Shown here: positions 34,625 to 43,743 of the stretch, one piece after another
Position numbering within the stretch: the first letter of the stretch is position 1
Layout of the letters: every line of letters starts with the position of its first letter
Assembly (NCBI RefSeq): GCF_004123295.1
Contig: NZ_SDMK01000003.1
Location: 124,001-188,000, forward strand
Source: Silvibacterium dinghuense
GTDB taxonomy: Bacteria; Acidobacteriota; Terriglobia; Terriglobales; Acidobacteriaceae
DNA: 64,000 nt
Direction: 5' to 3'
Notes under the pieces: generated by a model
Seen by the model: the letters and a program-made list of their open reading frames with translations, nothing else
Told to the model about the DNA's origin: nothing
The model's database searches: none
Program-made: the position numbers and the translations under genes

Positions 34625-34756
34625 AATTTCGCGGCTTCCCCGCGTACTTCAAACTCAAGAGCTTGCGCGGAGCATTCGCCTTCCACCCGCCGGCACGAGA
34701 AGAAACAAAACGATATCCTGCGGTGTCCAAGCAAATGCATGCACGGAGGTGCATCT

Positions 34757-36244
34757 TTGAATCGAACGCTGGCCGTCCACTCTCTCCTGCTCCCTGCTCT
34801 TCTCCTTTGCGGCGCCACCACGGTCGTCGCCCAGCAGGCCGGAGCCAACGATGCTTCCGGCACCTCGCTGACGATCTATAACGACAACCTGGCCATCGCC
34901 CGCGCCACGGTCGATCTCGACCTCAAGCCGGGCACCAACGAGGTGACGACCAGTAAGGTCACCAGCCAGCTCGAGCCCGACTCGGTCGTGCTGCGCGATC
35001 CCACGGGCAGGCATCCGGTGCAGATTCTCGAACAGAATTACGATGCCGCCGTGGCCACGCAGGCATGGATGCTCAGCAAGTACGAAGGGCAGACGATCCA
35101 GTTCCAGGTGACGCACGGAGATCAGGTGTCGACCGTCTCCGGCCGCATCCTGCGCGCGCCTTCGAATAACGAGAAGGAACCGCTGATCGAGGTCAATGGG
35201 CAGATGCAGTTCAAGCTGCCGGGGCTACCGCTCTTCCCTGCTTCCACCGATGGCCTGCTGCTCAAACCGACGCTGCGCTGGAAGATCGCCTCAGACGGCG
35301 GCGAGCATTTCCCCGCGGAGCTCAGCTATCTTACGCACGGGTTCAACTGGAATGCGACGTACAACATCGTTTCGGCGACAGGCGGCAGCTCTTCGTCGGG
35401 CGAAGAGCCGATGGACCTGGTGGGCTGGGTGACGATCAGCAACAACAGCGGCACCGACTTTGCCGACGCGAAGGTGAAGCTGATGGCCGGCGATGTGGCG
35501 CAGGTGCAAAACATGGCACGCGGCTTCGCAGCCGGAGCAGCCGGCGGCGTGATGATGAAGGCCATGGCAGCTCCGCAGGTGACGCAACAGTCGTTCGACG
35601 ATTTCCACCTCTATGACCTCGGGCGCACGGTCACGCTGAAAGATCGTGAGACGAAGCAGATCGAGTTCCTGCGCGCCAACGCCATCCCGGTGAAGCGGAC
35701 CTATGTTTACGACGGCTCCGACAGCACCTTCGAACCGATCGGCTCGGGCGTGTATGACGATCGCAACATGGGCGTATCGAACGGCAAGACCGTGCGCATC
35801 GAGCAGGAATTTGTGAACAGCAAGGCCAACCATCTGGGCATGCCGCTGCCCGCGGGCACGCTGCGCTTCTATCGCCGCGATGCGGATGGCCAGATGGAGT
35901 TCGTCGGCGAAAACAGCATCCGTCACACGCCCGAGGATGCGACCGTGCGCCTGACGACCGGCAACGCCTTCGACGTGACCGGAGAACGGAAGCAGACCAA
36001 CTTCCGCATCAGCAGCGAGGCGAAGACCATCGACGAGTCCTTCACGATCACCGTGAAGAATGCAAAGGAGGCTCCTGTCCAGGTCAACGTTACAGAGCAT
36101 CTCTTCCGCGCCGCGAACTGGGACATTGTGGAGAAGAGCACCGCCTTTGAAAAGCAGGACAGCGCCACGGTCGTCTTCCCCGTGACCGTGCCTGCGCACG
36201 GCCAGCAGACCGTGACCTACACCGTGCATTACAGCTGGGACTAG
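34757..36244 (+). CDS. DUF4139 domain protein, exported
   Basis: About 495 residues. A TTG start at 34757 is chosen over an ATG at 34739 because GGAGGT lies six bases before it and it gives a clean signal peptide (MNRTLAVHSLLLPALLLCG...VVAQ). The mature part begins SLTIYNDNLAIARATVDLDL, the usual start of this family, and the DUF4139 region covers roughly residues 190-490, ending with VHYSWD. The function is unknown; it is presumably a periplasmic or surface beta-rich protein. The TAG stop is followed after one base by a family-2 dispersed repeat. Confidence 0.82.
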   Translation: MNRTLAVHSLLLPALLLCGATTVVAQQAGANDASGTSLTIYNDNLAIARATVDLDLKPGTNEVTTSKVTSQLEPDSVVLRDPTGRHPVQILEQNYDAAVATQAWMLSKYEGQTIQFQVTHGDQVSTVSGRILRAPSNNEKEPLIEVNGQMQFKLPGLPLFPASTDGLLLKPTLRWKIASDGGEHFPAELSYLTHGFNWNATYNIVSATGGSSSSGEEPMDLVGWVTISNNSGTDFADAKVKLMAGDVAQVQNMARGFAAGAAGGVMMKAMAAPQVTQQSFDDFHLYDLGRTVTLKDRETKQIEFLRANAIPVKRTYVYDGSDSTFEPIGSGVYDDRNMGVSNGKTVRIEQEFVNSKANHLGMPLPAGTLRFYRRDADGQMEFVGENSIRHTPEDATVRLTTGNAFDVTGERKQTNFRISSEAKTIDESFTITVKNAKEAPVQVNVTEHLFRAANWDIVEKSTAFEKQDSATVVFPVTVPAHGQQTVTYTVHYSWD

Positions 36245-36560
36245 GGACTGGCCGTCCAGGCTCTTTGCCTTCGGCCCCCGCTCCCTCCGGTTGCCACTGC
36301 GCGTGGCGCGAATCGCCTTTGGCACCCGCTCCCTCCGGTCGCCACTGCGCGTGGCGCGAATCGCCTTCGGCTTCCGCTCCCTTTGGTCGCGATCTGGCGT
36401 GCTGCGAACCCACATCTCGAACGGCGTGAGATGTGGGGCACCCTGGGTTCCTCCTTCCCGCCCGAGCGGAGCTTGGACGGGGCACCCAGATTCTCGACGA
36501 TTCATTTGTTCCCCACTGCCGGGGTTCGTGCTTTCGCATGCCTCAAAAGCGCGGCATGAG
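36245..36560. repeat. Family-2 repeats in tandem, then family-3 fragments
   Basis: GGACTGGCCGTCCAGGC starts one base after the DUF4139 stop. A unit of about 57 bases (CTCCGGT-GCCACTGCGCGTGGCGCG...) then occurs twice, near 36281-36337 and 36338-36395, followed by a third partial copy. Fragments of the GTGGGGCACC family lie at 36400-36490, and a TTCGTGC...CTCAAAAGCG piece at about 36525-36555. The remaining bases to 36871 show no gene; the promoter of the porin gene must lie there but is not clear. Confidence 0.7.
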
Positions 36561-36871
36561 CACACGGTTCTTTGTCTGCGCAGACGGCCGCGGCGGCTTC
36601 TGAAGGGAAGCGCTGCGCCTTTTCCTCGTTTTAGCGGCGCGGCAACCGCAACATAACAAAGGACTAGCACGGTTTCGTAGGTTATTCATCGTAAATTCGC
36701 AGGAATTTCACAAGCCACTGCCAACATCGGACTCGGGCCGCTACGTGTCGCGCCCGGCGGAGATGTGCTGTCTTTGCCGTGCGTTTTCAAGCAGAGACAC
36801 GGCCTGATTCAGAACCGGCTTGTACGCAAGAGCCGGAGGCAGCAGATGTTCTTACTCCGATGAGAGGCCAG

Positions 36872-38701
36872 ATGAACAACAATTTGAAAGCACTCGCAGG
36901 CATGATCCTGATGGCGACCGTGGTTGCCGCACAGGGCCAGACTGACGCGAGCTCGACCGCTAAGAAGCCGGCGACGCGCAAGGCGCATCATGCCGTCGAA
37001 AAGAAGCCGTCGATTGAATCCCAGATCGAATCACTGCGTCAGGAAATGGACTCGCAGCGCTCGCAGATCAACTCTCTGCAGCAGCAGCTGACGCAGAAGG
37101 ATGCTCAGCTCCAACAGGCACAGCAGGCCGCCTCGGCAGCGCAGTCCGCCGCCGAACAGGCCCAGCAGGCTGCCAATGCCCAGCAGGCTCAGGTCACCGA
37201 GACCACCCAGAACGTTGCCAGCCTCCAGGGCGCGGTCAGCGACCTGAAGACCAACACCCAGTCGATCGTGACCACGGTGCAGGACCAGCAGGCTCAGGTG
37301 AAGAAGGCCATCGAGTCGCCGGACACCATTCACTACAAGGGCATCACGCTTTCGCCGGCGGGCAGCTTCATTGAAGCCGCGACCGTGTGGCGAAGCGGCG
37401 CAACCGGCGGCGACATCAACACGCCGTTCACCAGCATTCCGCTCGAGTACTCCGACGACGCGCAGATCAGCGAGTTCTTCGGCTCGGGCCGTCAGTCCCG
37501 CCTTGCTCTGAAGGCCACCGGCAAGGCCGCCAATGCGACCCTGACCGGCTACTACGAAATGGACTGGCTTGGCACCGGCATCACCTCGAACAACAACCAG
37601 TCGAACAGCTACGTGATGCGTATGCGCCAGCTGTGGGCGCAGGCCGCCATGAACAGCGGCTGGACCTTCACCGGCGGCCAGATGTGGTCGCTCGCTACGG
37701 AAACCACGCAGGGCCTCTCGAACGGCACGGAAATCCTTCCCGCCACCATCGATCCGCAGTACGTCGCCGGCTTCGTGTGGGCGCGCCAGTACGGCTTCCG
37801 CGTAACCAAGAACCTGGGCACCAAGGCATGGATCGGCGCCTCGGCTGAAAATGCCGAGACTCTGAACCCGGCCGGCAGCAGCCTGCCGCTGAATGAAGTG
37901 ATCGGCTCGGCCGGCACCGGCGGCGGCCTCTACAACTCGACGGCGAACTACTCCTTCAACCTGGCTCCGGACATGATCGCCAAGGTCGCTTTCGAGCCCG
38001 GCTATGGCCACTATGAAGTCTTCGGTATCGCCCGCTTCTTCCGCGACCGCGTCTATCCGAATGCCAACTCGACCAGCACCAGCGGCACCTCTGCTGGCGC
38101 TTATAACGACAGCACGGTTGGCGGCGCCATCGGCGGCAGCGCGCGCCTCCCGCTCGCGACCAAGAAGCTGACCTTCGCGCTCAAGGGCCTCTACGGCCAG
38201 GGCACCGGCCGCTACGGCTCGTCGACGATTGCCGACACCACCCTGCGTCCGGACGGCCAGCTTGCGCTGCTGCATAACTTCTCGGCCATGACCACCATCG
38301 AGGCCAACCCAACCAAGCGGCTGAACCTTTACTTCAACTACGGCGGCGATTATGTGGGCCGCCGTTACTGGGGCAAGGAAGGCTACGGCTCGACTCTAAC
38401 CGCGATGTCCGGCTGCAACACCGAGCCGATTCCGGGTACCGCCGCCACCAACAGCGGCAGCGGCTTCACGCCTTCGACGCCGAGCAACTGCTCGGGCAAC
38501 AACAAGGACGTGCAGGAGTTCTCGACCGGCTACTGGTACAACCTGTACAACGGTCCCATGGGCCGTCTGCGCCAGGGCATCCAGTACAGCTACTTCCGCC
38601 GCGACCTCTGGTCGGGTGCGGGTGGCACCACCAACCCTGGCGGCGGCGCGCACGGTACGGACAACGTCCTCGAGACCTCGTTCCGTTACTACCTGCCGTA
38701 G
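36872..38701 (+). CDS. Outer-membrane porin-like protein with N-terminal coiled coil
   Basis: About 609 residues. The ATG at 36872 has an AGAGG site just upstream and yields a signal peptide (MNNNLKALAGMILMATVVAAQGQ). A coiled coil of about 110 residues follows, very rich in Gln, Ala and Ser (QQQLTQKDAQLQQAQQAA...). The rest has alternating beta-strand character with aromatic girdles and ends in SFRYYLP, as for an outer-membrane barrel. It resembles DcaP-like porins that use a coiled coil for trimerisation, although this is by pattern only. The substrate is unknown. It has its own terminator. Confidence 0.75.
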   Translation: MNNNLKALAGMILMATVVAAQGQTDASSTAKKPATRKAHHAVEKKPSIESQIESLRQEMDSQRSQINSLQQQLTQKDAQLQQAQQAASAAQSAAEQAQQAANAQQAQVTETTQNVASLQGAVSDLKTNTQSIVTTVQDQQAQVKKAIESPDTIHYKGITLSPAGSFIEAATVWRSGATGGDINTPFTSIPLEYSDDAQISEFFGSGRQSRLALKATGKAANATLTGYYEMDWLGTGITSNNNQSNSYVMRMRQLWAQAAMNSGWTFTGGQMWSLATETTQGLSNGTEILPATIDPQYVAGFVWARQYGFRVTKNLGTKAWIGASAENAETLNPAGSSLPLNEVIGSAGTGGGLYNSTANYSFNLAPDMIAKVAFEPGYGHYEVFGIARFFRDRVYPNANSTSTSGTSAGAYNDSTVGGAIGGSARLPLATKKLTFALKGLYGQGTGRYGSSTIADTTLRPDGQLALLHNFSAMTTIEANPTKRLNLYFNYGGDYVGRRYWGKEGYGSTLTAMSGCNTEPIPGTAATNSGSGFTPSTPSNCSGNNKDVQEFSTGYWYNLYNGPMGRLRQGIQYSYFRRDLWSGAGGTTNPGGGAHGTDNVLETSFRYYLP

Positions 38702-38723
38702 TCTCCACGACAGTCGCAAACGC

Positions 38724-38754
38724 GAAGGGCATCCTTACCGGATGCCCTTCTGCT
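38724..38754 (+). terminator. Intrinsic terminator after the porin gene
   Basis: GAAGGGCATCC (38724-38734), loop TTACC and GGATGCCCTTC (38740-38750), a perfect 11-bp stem, with TGCTTTT after it. Confidence 0.8.
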
Positions 38755-38769
38755 TTTGCGGTGCGCTCA

Positions 38770-39065
38770 GCTCAGGCCTGTCATCCCGAACGGCGCAAAG
38801 AAAGCAGCATTCTGTCAGCACCAGCAAGAAACCGAGTGCCGGCGAACCGCAGGTTCCTCCGCTCCGCTTCGGTCGGAATGACAAAGTGAGGGGGAAACGT
38901 GCTTCGGTCGGAAGCATGAAGCTCCGACTGTCGTTGATTCCTGCCCTCCCGCCCAAGCGGAGCTTGAACGGGGCACCCGGCTTCTTACTGCTGCCAGCGA
39001 ACTGCAGGTTTCTCCGCTTCGCAGGACGATAAAACCGTCCTGCTTCGGTCGAAATGACAACGAGG
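38770..39065. repeat. Partial family-1 repeats between porin and TetR genes
   Basis: Several broken copies: GGTTCCTCCGCTCCGCTTCGG near 38850, and a GCAGGTTTCTCC...GGTCGAAATGACA block at about 39000-39060 with the internal hairpin that contains CAGGACGATAAAACCGTCCTG. No gene is supported between 38702 and 39115. Confidence 0.65.
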
Positions 39066-39115
39066 TAGTGGCGTGAAGGATTGGGAAGTGAACTGAGTTT
39101 CGGTGCCGATAGGAC

Positions 39116-39742
39116 TTAGCTGACCTTCTTTCCTGTCTTTCTGCTACGCTCCGTACTCCGCTCGACCGCCCATGCCCGCAGAAATGCGTCCGCGGTCTCC
39201 GCCTCGAGATTCGGCGGCCCGGCGTATCCTGCCTTGCGCACGAAGATATTGCGATAGACGAGCGGACCGAGCAGCAGCGCCAGACCCACTTCATGGTCGA
39301 GCTCTTTCCTCAGCAGCCCTTCGGACTCGCCACGACGCAGCAGTGTGCTCATGGCTTCGCGGACCGGCGCGACCACCTGTGAGCGCCATACGATGCCGAA
39401 GCCTTCGTTGCGCGAGGCATAGGCGATGAGATGGGGCATCATGCGCTCGCGCAGCGCCTTGCGCTCCGGCACCGGCTGGTAGCCGAGCTGCGCGATCAGG
39501 TCGGCACGGAAATCGCCGGAGTGGAAGACCGGACGCGGCGCATCATGACCATGCAGGTAGCCGACGACCTCCAGGCACAGGGCATCCTTGTCTGGCCAGT
39601 GCTTGTAGATCGTCGCCTTGCTTGCGCCGGCGGCTTCGGCGATCGCGTCCATGCTGGTGGCCTCGATGCCGCGCTCGGAGAAGAGCTTTACCGCCGCTTC
39701 GAGAATGTTCTTATGTACAGTTACGCTGCGTGTTCTCGCCAT
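39116..39742 (-). CDS. TetR/AcrR family regulator of the ABC exporter
   Basis: A 208-residue regulator. The helix-turn-helix region contains KLFSERGIEATSMDAIAEAAGASKATIYKHWPDKDAL, of which ASKATIYKHWPDK is the recognition part. The C-terminal domain is of the TetR_C_11-like type. It begins two bases after the stop of the ABC permease and so is the third gene of the exporter operon. This placement suggests it controls the operon's own promoter, where a palindrome is present, and responds to the exported compound. Confidence 0.9.
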   Translation of the reverse strand: MARTRSVTVHKNILEAAVKLFSERGIEATSMDAIAEAAGASKATIYKHWPDKDALCLEVVGYLHGHDAPRPVFHSGDFRADLIAQLGYQPVPERKALRERMMPHLIAYASRNEGFGIVWRSQVVAPVREAMSTLLRRGESEGLLRKELDHEVGLALLLGPLVYRNIFVRKAGYAGPPNLEAETADAFLRAWAVERSTERSRKTGKKVS

Positions 39743-39744
39743 GC

Positions 39745-40491
39745 CTAAGCTTCGATTTTAGAGAACAGGTACGCGCCGAGGCTGAGGAAGACCGCGGCTA
39801 TCCCGGCCAGCAGCGCAAGATCGAAAGGCAGGCTGAAGTGCCAGGTGCGGATCAACGCGCCGCGCAACCCGTCCACACCGTAGGCCAGCGGATCGAGCCG
39901 CGTGATCACGGTCATGATGGGACCGAGATTGGCCAGCGGATAAAGCGCGCCGGAGAGAAAGAAGATGGGCATGACCAGGAAGTTCATCACCAGCTGAAAG
40001 CCTTGCATGTCCTTGATCACCGAGCCGATGGCCGTACCCAGCGCAGCGAAGACGATGGCGATCATGATGACGAAGAGAAAGGCCGTCGGAATGGCCAGCC
40101 AGTTCTGCGGACGGAAGCCGGCGATCAGGCAGATGATGAGGATCAGCGTGCCCTGGATCACGGCGACGGTGGCGCCGCCGAGTGTGCGCCCCACCATGAT
40201 CTGCATGCGGGAGACGGGCGCGACCAGCGTCTCCTTGAGGAAGCCGAACTGGCGGTCCCAGAGCATCGCGATGCCGGAGAAAACCGAGCTGAAGAGCACC
40301 GTCATGCCGACGACACCCGGCGCCATGAACTGCAGATAGCTGCCATGTCCGGCCTGCCGGAAGACCGGTCCAAAACCGAAGCCCAGAGCCAACAGGTAGA
40401 GGCAGGGCTGCCCGAGCGAGACGACGATCTGCACGCGCGAGCGCACGTAGCGCTTCAGCTCACGCAGCCAGAGAATGTAAATGGCACCCAT
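39745..40491 (-). CDS. ABC-2 type permease (DrrB-like)
   Basis: A 248-residue membrane protein with six hydrophobic segments. The N-terminal part ILWLRELKRYVRSR is typical of the family, and GVVGMTVLFSSVFSGIAMLWDRQFGFLKE followed by NFLVMPIFFLSGALYPL marks the daunorubicin-resistance/Nod-type exporters. With the neighbouring ATPase it forms an exporter for a drug, lipid or other hydrophobic molecule. The ATG at 40491 gives the usual N-terminus; the upstream open frame lies in a repeat-filled gap. The gap of about 207 bases to the ATPase gene is unusual for an exporter pair and is due to inserted family-3-type repeats. Confidence 0.88.
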   Translation of the reverse strand: MGAIYILWLRELKRYVRSRVQIVVSLGQPCLYLLALGFGFGPVFRQAGHGSYLQFMAPGVVGMTVLFSSVFSGIAMLWDRQFGFLKETLVAPVSRMQIMVGRTLGGATVAVIQGTLILIICLIAGFRPQNWLAIPTAFLFVIMIAIVFAALGTAIGSVIKDMQGFQLVMNFLVMPIFFLSGALYPLANLGPIMTVITRLDPLAYGVDGLRGALIRTWHFSLPFDLALLAGIAAVFLSLGAYLFSKIEA

Positions 40492-40539
40492 ACGGTTACA
40501 AATCCTTTCTTGTGACGGTTCGAGCGAGTTGTGAGCCAC

Positions 40540-40692
40540 CTTGTTCCCCACACAAGCCAACTTCGGGCTTGTATGGGCCACCCGCCGTTGGGGTTCGTGC
40601 CTTCCCATGTCTCAAAAGCGAGACATGGGGCACCCGGGGTTCTTGGTATCCCACACAAGCCAGCTTCGGGCTTGCATGGGCCACCCGCGGCT
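40540..40692. repeat. Family-3 hairpins inserted between ABC ATPase and permease genes
   Basis: A perfect hairpin CCCATGTCTC / GAGACATGGG at 40604-40629 is flanked by two near-identical copies of an ACAAGCC...GGGCTTG...TGGGCCACCC unit (about 40551-40583 and 40654-40686). The arrangement looks like insertion of one composite element into the operon. Confidence 0.7.
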
Positions 40693-40698
40693 AGTCCC

Positions 40699-41487
40699 TT
40701 ATCTGCGCCCGAACATCTGCGCCACCTGCCGCAGCTGATCCTTGCTGTTCGCGGCTTCGTCGCGCAGTGAATTGCCGGTGAGGGCGAGGAAGGCGGCTTC
40801 GAGCGACTCGGTCTTCGTCTGCTCCTTGAGCTCGGCCGAGGTGCCCTGCGCGATGATCTTGCCGTGATCCATGATGGCGATGCGATGGGCGACGCGGTCG
40901 GCCTCGTCCATGTAGTGGGTAGTGAGGAAGACGGTCGTCTTCTCGGTCTCGTTGAGGCGTTTCACGTGTGTCCACAGCTGGTTGCGGCTCTGCGGATCGA
41001 GGCCCAGCGTCGGCTCATCGAGAAAGAGGATCTTGGGCGTGTGCAGAAAGCCGCGCGCGATCTCGAGCCGGCGCTTCATGCCGCCGGAGAAGGTCTTCAC
41101 ATAGGCGTCCTTGCGCTCCCACAGCTCGAAGAGCCTGAGCAGCTCTTCCGACCGCTGCGCGCGTACCTTGCGCGGTACGCCATAGAGCACGCCGTGCAGG
41201 TCCATGTTCTCCCACGCCGTCTGCTCACCATCGAGACTCGGGTCCTGAAAGACGATGCCGAAGCGCTGGCGGGCCTGTTTCGCGTGGGTGGTCGGATTCA
41301 GACCATCCAGCTCGATGCGTCCGCTGGTCGGCTGCAGCAGCGTGGTCAGCATTTTGATGGTTGTGGTCTTGCCCGCGCCATTCGGCCCGAGAAAAGCAAA
41401 GATCTCGCCCTGCGCCACCTCGAAGCTGATGTCTTTGACAGCCTCAAACTCGCCGAAGCGCTTGACCAGGTTATGAACGGAGATCAT
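40699..41487 (-). CDS. ABC transporter ATP-binding protein (DrrA-like)
   Basis: A 262-residue ATPase. Walker A is GPNGAGKTTT, the signature FSGGMKRRLEIARG, Walker B ILFLDEPTLGLD, and the switch His lies in FLTTHYMDEAD. The C-terminal extension is of the daunorubicin-resistance (DrrA) type. It powers export through the DrrB-like permease. A GGAGGG ribosome site stands seven bases before the ATG. It is the first gene of the operon ATPase, permease, TetR, and a TetR-like palindrome lies upstream. Confidence 0.93.
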   Translation of the reverse strand: MISVHNLVKRFGEFEAVKDISFEVAQGEIFAFLGPNGAGKTTTIKMLTTLLQPTSGRIELDGLNPTTHAKQARQRFGIVFQDPSLDGEQTAWENMDLHGVLYGVPRKVRAQRSEELLRLFELWERKDAYVKTFSGGMKRRLEIARGFLHTPKILFLDEPTLGLDPQSRNQLWTHVKRLNETEKTTVFLTTHYMDEADRVAHRIAIMDHGKIIAQGTSAELKEQTKTESLEAAFLALTGNSLRDEAANSKDQLRQVAQMFGRR

Positions 41488-41528
41488 CGATAACCCTCCT
41501 GTAGTAGTCCATTGGAGATGGAAGCAAT

Positions 41529-41543
41529 ACTAAACGGTTCAGT
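41529..41543. promoter_or_regulatory. TetR-type operator upstream of the ABC exporter
   Basis: ACTAAAC-G-GTTCAGT, a 15-bp palindrome with one mismatch, close to the ACTGAACNGTTTAGT-like sites of many TetR repressors. It lies about 42 bases upstream of the ATPase start, in the promoter region of the operon that ends in a TetR gene. Confidence 0.65.
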
Positions 41544-41665
41544 TTTATTTTGACATCAAAAATCGCACGACCCGAAGCCGCAGACTCCAGCTCTACGCAC
41601 GCGCAGGGGTACGATATCGCTTCCCTCTCACCGCAAAAACATTCCCCGTGTATGCTGGCGGCACC

Positions 41666-43156
41666 ATGGTTCGTGCCGCCATTGCGCTCCTTGTGGCTTC
41701 GCTCTTCGGCCACACCGTCTTTGCCCAGCAGCCGCCGATCACGGTTGCATCCATCGCCGGCATCTGGCTGGGCACCCTGCACGTGGGAGCAGCGACGCTC
41801 CGCCTCCAACTGCAAATCGAGTCCGCTCCCGGCGGAGCGATCCATTGCACCACCGACAGCATCGACCAGAAGGCCTTCGGCATCCCCTGCGAAAACGTGC
41901 AGGTGAATGGAAACGCGGTTTCCTTCGATGTGGCAGCCGTGCATGGCAAATGGACGGGGCAGCTTTCGGCGGACGGCAAAACACTCGACGGCACCTGGAC
42001 CCAGGGCTCGAGCCTGCCGCTCGTCTTCGAGCGCCAGGCAAAAGCCATTGCCGCGCCGCCTCCGGTGCCGCCACAGGCCGCCATGCCTCCGGTGCCACTC
42101 AGCCAGATCAAGGCTGTGCTCGATCACGATCTTGCCGACGCACTGACGAAGGGCGCGCTTGCACCGGCAACGAGCGCGGGTGTCACCATCGGCATTGTGC
42201 AGCATGGACAGAAGCTTGTCTTCAGCTACGGAACAGCGAAGGACGATTCGGTCTACGAGATCGGCTCGATCACCAAGACCTTCACCTCACTCATCCTGGC
42301 GCAGATGGTCCTGCAAAACAAAGTCAAGCTCGATGAGCCGGTCCGCGAGCTGCTTCCGCCGGGCACGGTAGCAAAGCCTGCGGGCGAAGAGATCACGCTG
42401 ATCGATCTCAGCGATCAGCACTCCGGCCTGCCGCGCATGCCGGACAACTTTCATCCTGCGCATCCGGAAAACCCCTACGCGGATTACGATGCGAAGCTGC
42501 TCTATGCGTTCCTCAGCAAGCAGGGCGTGGCAAAAGCGGCGAATCCGCTCTTCCAGTACAGCAATCTGGGCGTGGGGCTGCTGGGACAGGCGCTCGCGGA
42601 CCGTGCCGGGCAATCCTACCCGGCATTGCTCGCGGCAGAGGTCACCGGCCCGCTGGGCATGAAGGATACAGTCATTGCCATGACACCGGCCCTGCAGCCG
42701 CGCTTCCTGCAGGGCTACGGCGATCATCATCAGCCGGCGCATGCATGGGACCTCGACGCACTGGCCGGCGCCGGGGGTATCCGCTCGACTGCGGCGGACA
42801 TGCTGCTCTACCTCGAAGCACAACTGCACCCGGAACAGCTGTCTCCGGCAACCCTGGCGCAGACGCATGGAAAGACCTTGCCGGCCGCGCTCGCCATGAC
42901 GCACCAGATCCACGCGGAGGTGGGCAACGGCATGCACATCGCGATGAACTGGTTCCGCATCGATGAGACGGGCAGCTACTGGCACAACGGCGGTACGGGC
43001 GGCTTCTCGAGCTATGCGATTTTCAACCCCGAAAAAGATTTCGGCGTCATCGTGCTCAACAACTACGCGCCAGGAGATGGCTCGGTTGCAGACAAGCTCG
43101 GCATGCATATTGCGCAGCGGCTCAGCGGACTGCCGGCGGTCTCGCTCGAACCCTAG
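41666..43156 (+). CDS. Serine beta-lactamase-like hydrolase, exported
   Basis: About 496 residues. The signal peptide is MVRAAIALLVASLFGHTVFAQ. An N-terminal beta domain of about 110 residues precedes a beta-lactamase/PBP4*-like domain with the acylated Ser201 in SITK (201-204), a Tyr in YSNLG and a HNGGTGG motif in place of KTG. Such proteins act as esterases, D-aminopeptidases or peptidases in the periplasm; a true beta-lactamase is unlikely. The ATG at 41666 gives the clean signal. The TAG stop is part of the CTAG at the left end of a family-1 repeat. Confidence 0.87.
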   Translation: MVRAAIALLVASLFGHTVFAQQPPITVASIAGIWLGTLHVGAATLRLQLQIESAPGGAIHCTTDSIDQKAFGIPCENVQVNGNAVSFDVAAVHGKWTGQLSADGKTLDGTWTQGSSLPLVFERQAKAIAAPPPVPPQAAMPPVPLSQIKAVLDHDLADALTKGALAPATSAGVTIGIVQHGQKLVFSYGTAKDDSVYEIGSITKTFTSLILAQMVLQNKVKLDEPVRELLPPGTVAKPAGEEITLIDLSDQHSGLPRMPDNFHPAHPENPYADYDAKLLYAFLSKQGVAKAANPLFQYSNLGVGLLGQALADRAGQSYPALLAAEVTGPLGMKDTVIAMTPALQPRFLQGYGDHHQPAHAWDLDALAGAGGIRSTAADMLLYLEAQLHPEQLSPATLAQTHGKTLPAALAMTHQIHAEVGNGMHIAMNWFRIDETGSYWHNGGTGGFSSYAIFNPEKDFGVIVLNNYAPGDGSVADKLGMHIAQRLSGLPAVSLEP

Positions 43157-43377
43157 AGCGGCATCCCCATAGAGATGGCATGAAACTAAAGAACTTGCCC
43201 ATATCGTTGTCGTCCCGACCGGAGCGCAGCCCGAAGGGCGGAGCGCAGTGGAGGGACCTGCGTTATTGCCGGTACCGGAGAAAACTGCAGGTTTCTCCAC
43301 TCCGCAGGACGATGAAACTGTCCTGCTCCGGTCGAAATGACAGCCTTTTACGATCGCTCTATGGGGATACCGCCTAG
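43153..43377. repeat. Family-1 repeat, full copy 2 (MITE-like)
   Basis: About 225 bp with the best terminal inverted repeats: GCGGCATCCCCATAGAG on the left and CTCTATGGGGATACCGC on the right match at 16 of 17 positions. CTAG flanks both ends (43153-43156 and 43374-43377). The left CTAG contains the stop codon of the serine hydrolase gene. The interior holds a GCAGGACGATGAAACTGTCCTGC hairpin, given here by its ends GCAGGAC and GTCCTGC. Confidence 0.85.
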
Positions 43378-43394
43378 GGCCCAGGCAAGTGGTT

Positions 43395-43590
43395 GTTATT
43401 TTGGCCGGTGCGGGACCGCTTTATCGTCCTGCGGTTTCCTCGCCGGGCAGGAGCAAACCGCAGGTTCCTCCACTTCGCTTCCCCACCCCAGCGCGCCAAC
43501 ATCGGGCGTACCGGGACCCCGGTTCGCTCCGGTCGGAATGACAAAGAGAGAAGAATGCTTCAGCCGGGATGACAAATTAGAAAGGATTAG
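43395..43590. repeat. Partial family-1 repeats
   Basis: Broken copies follow copy 2: GGTTCCTCCACTTCGCTTCCC near 43460 and GGTCGGAATGACA and GCCGGGATGACA ends near 43530 and 43564. Apart from these, no gene is seen between 43157 and 43743. Confidence 0.6.
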
Positions 43591-43743
43591 CGCCCGACAA
43601 CGGCTGCCTGAAAAGCCCATAACAAGCTTTCAGGGCGTACCATAGGGAGAGCATCTGTCCCTTTCCAGCTCGGCTGTCTTTTCCCTTCCCTTCCAGCGAG
43701 CTCCGTACCTTACTCTTCCTCACCCTTCCCGAACGGAGCTTTC

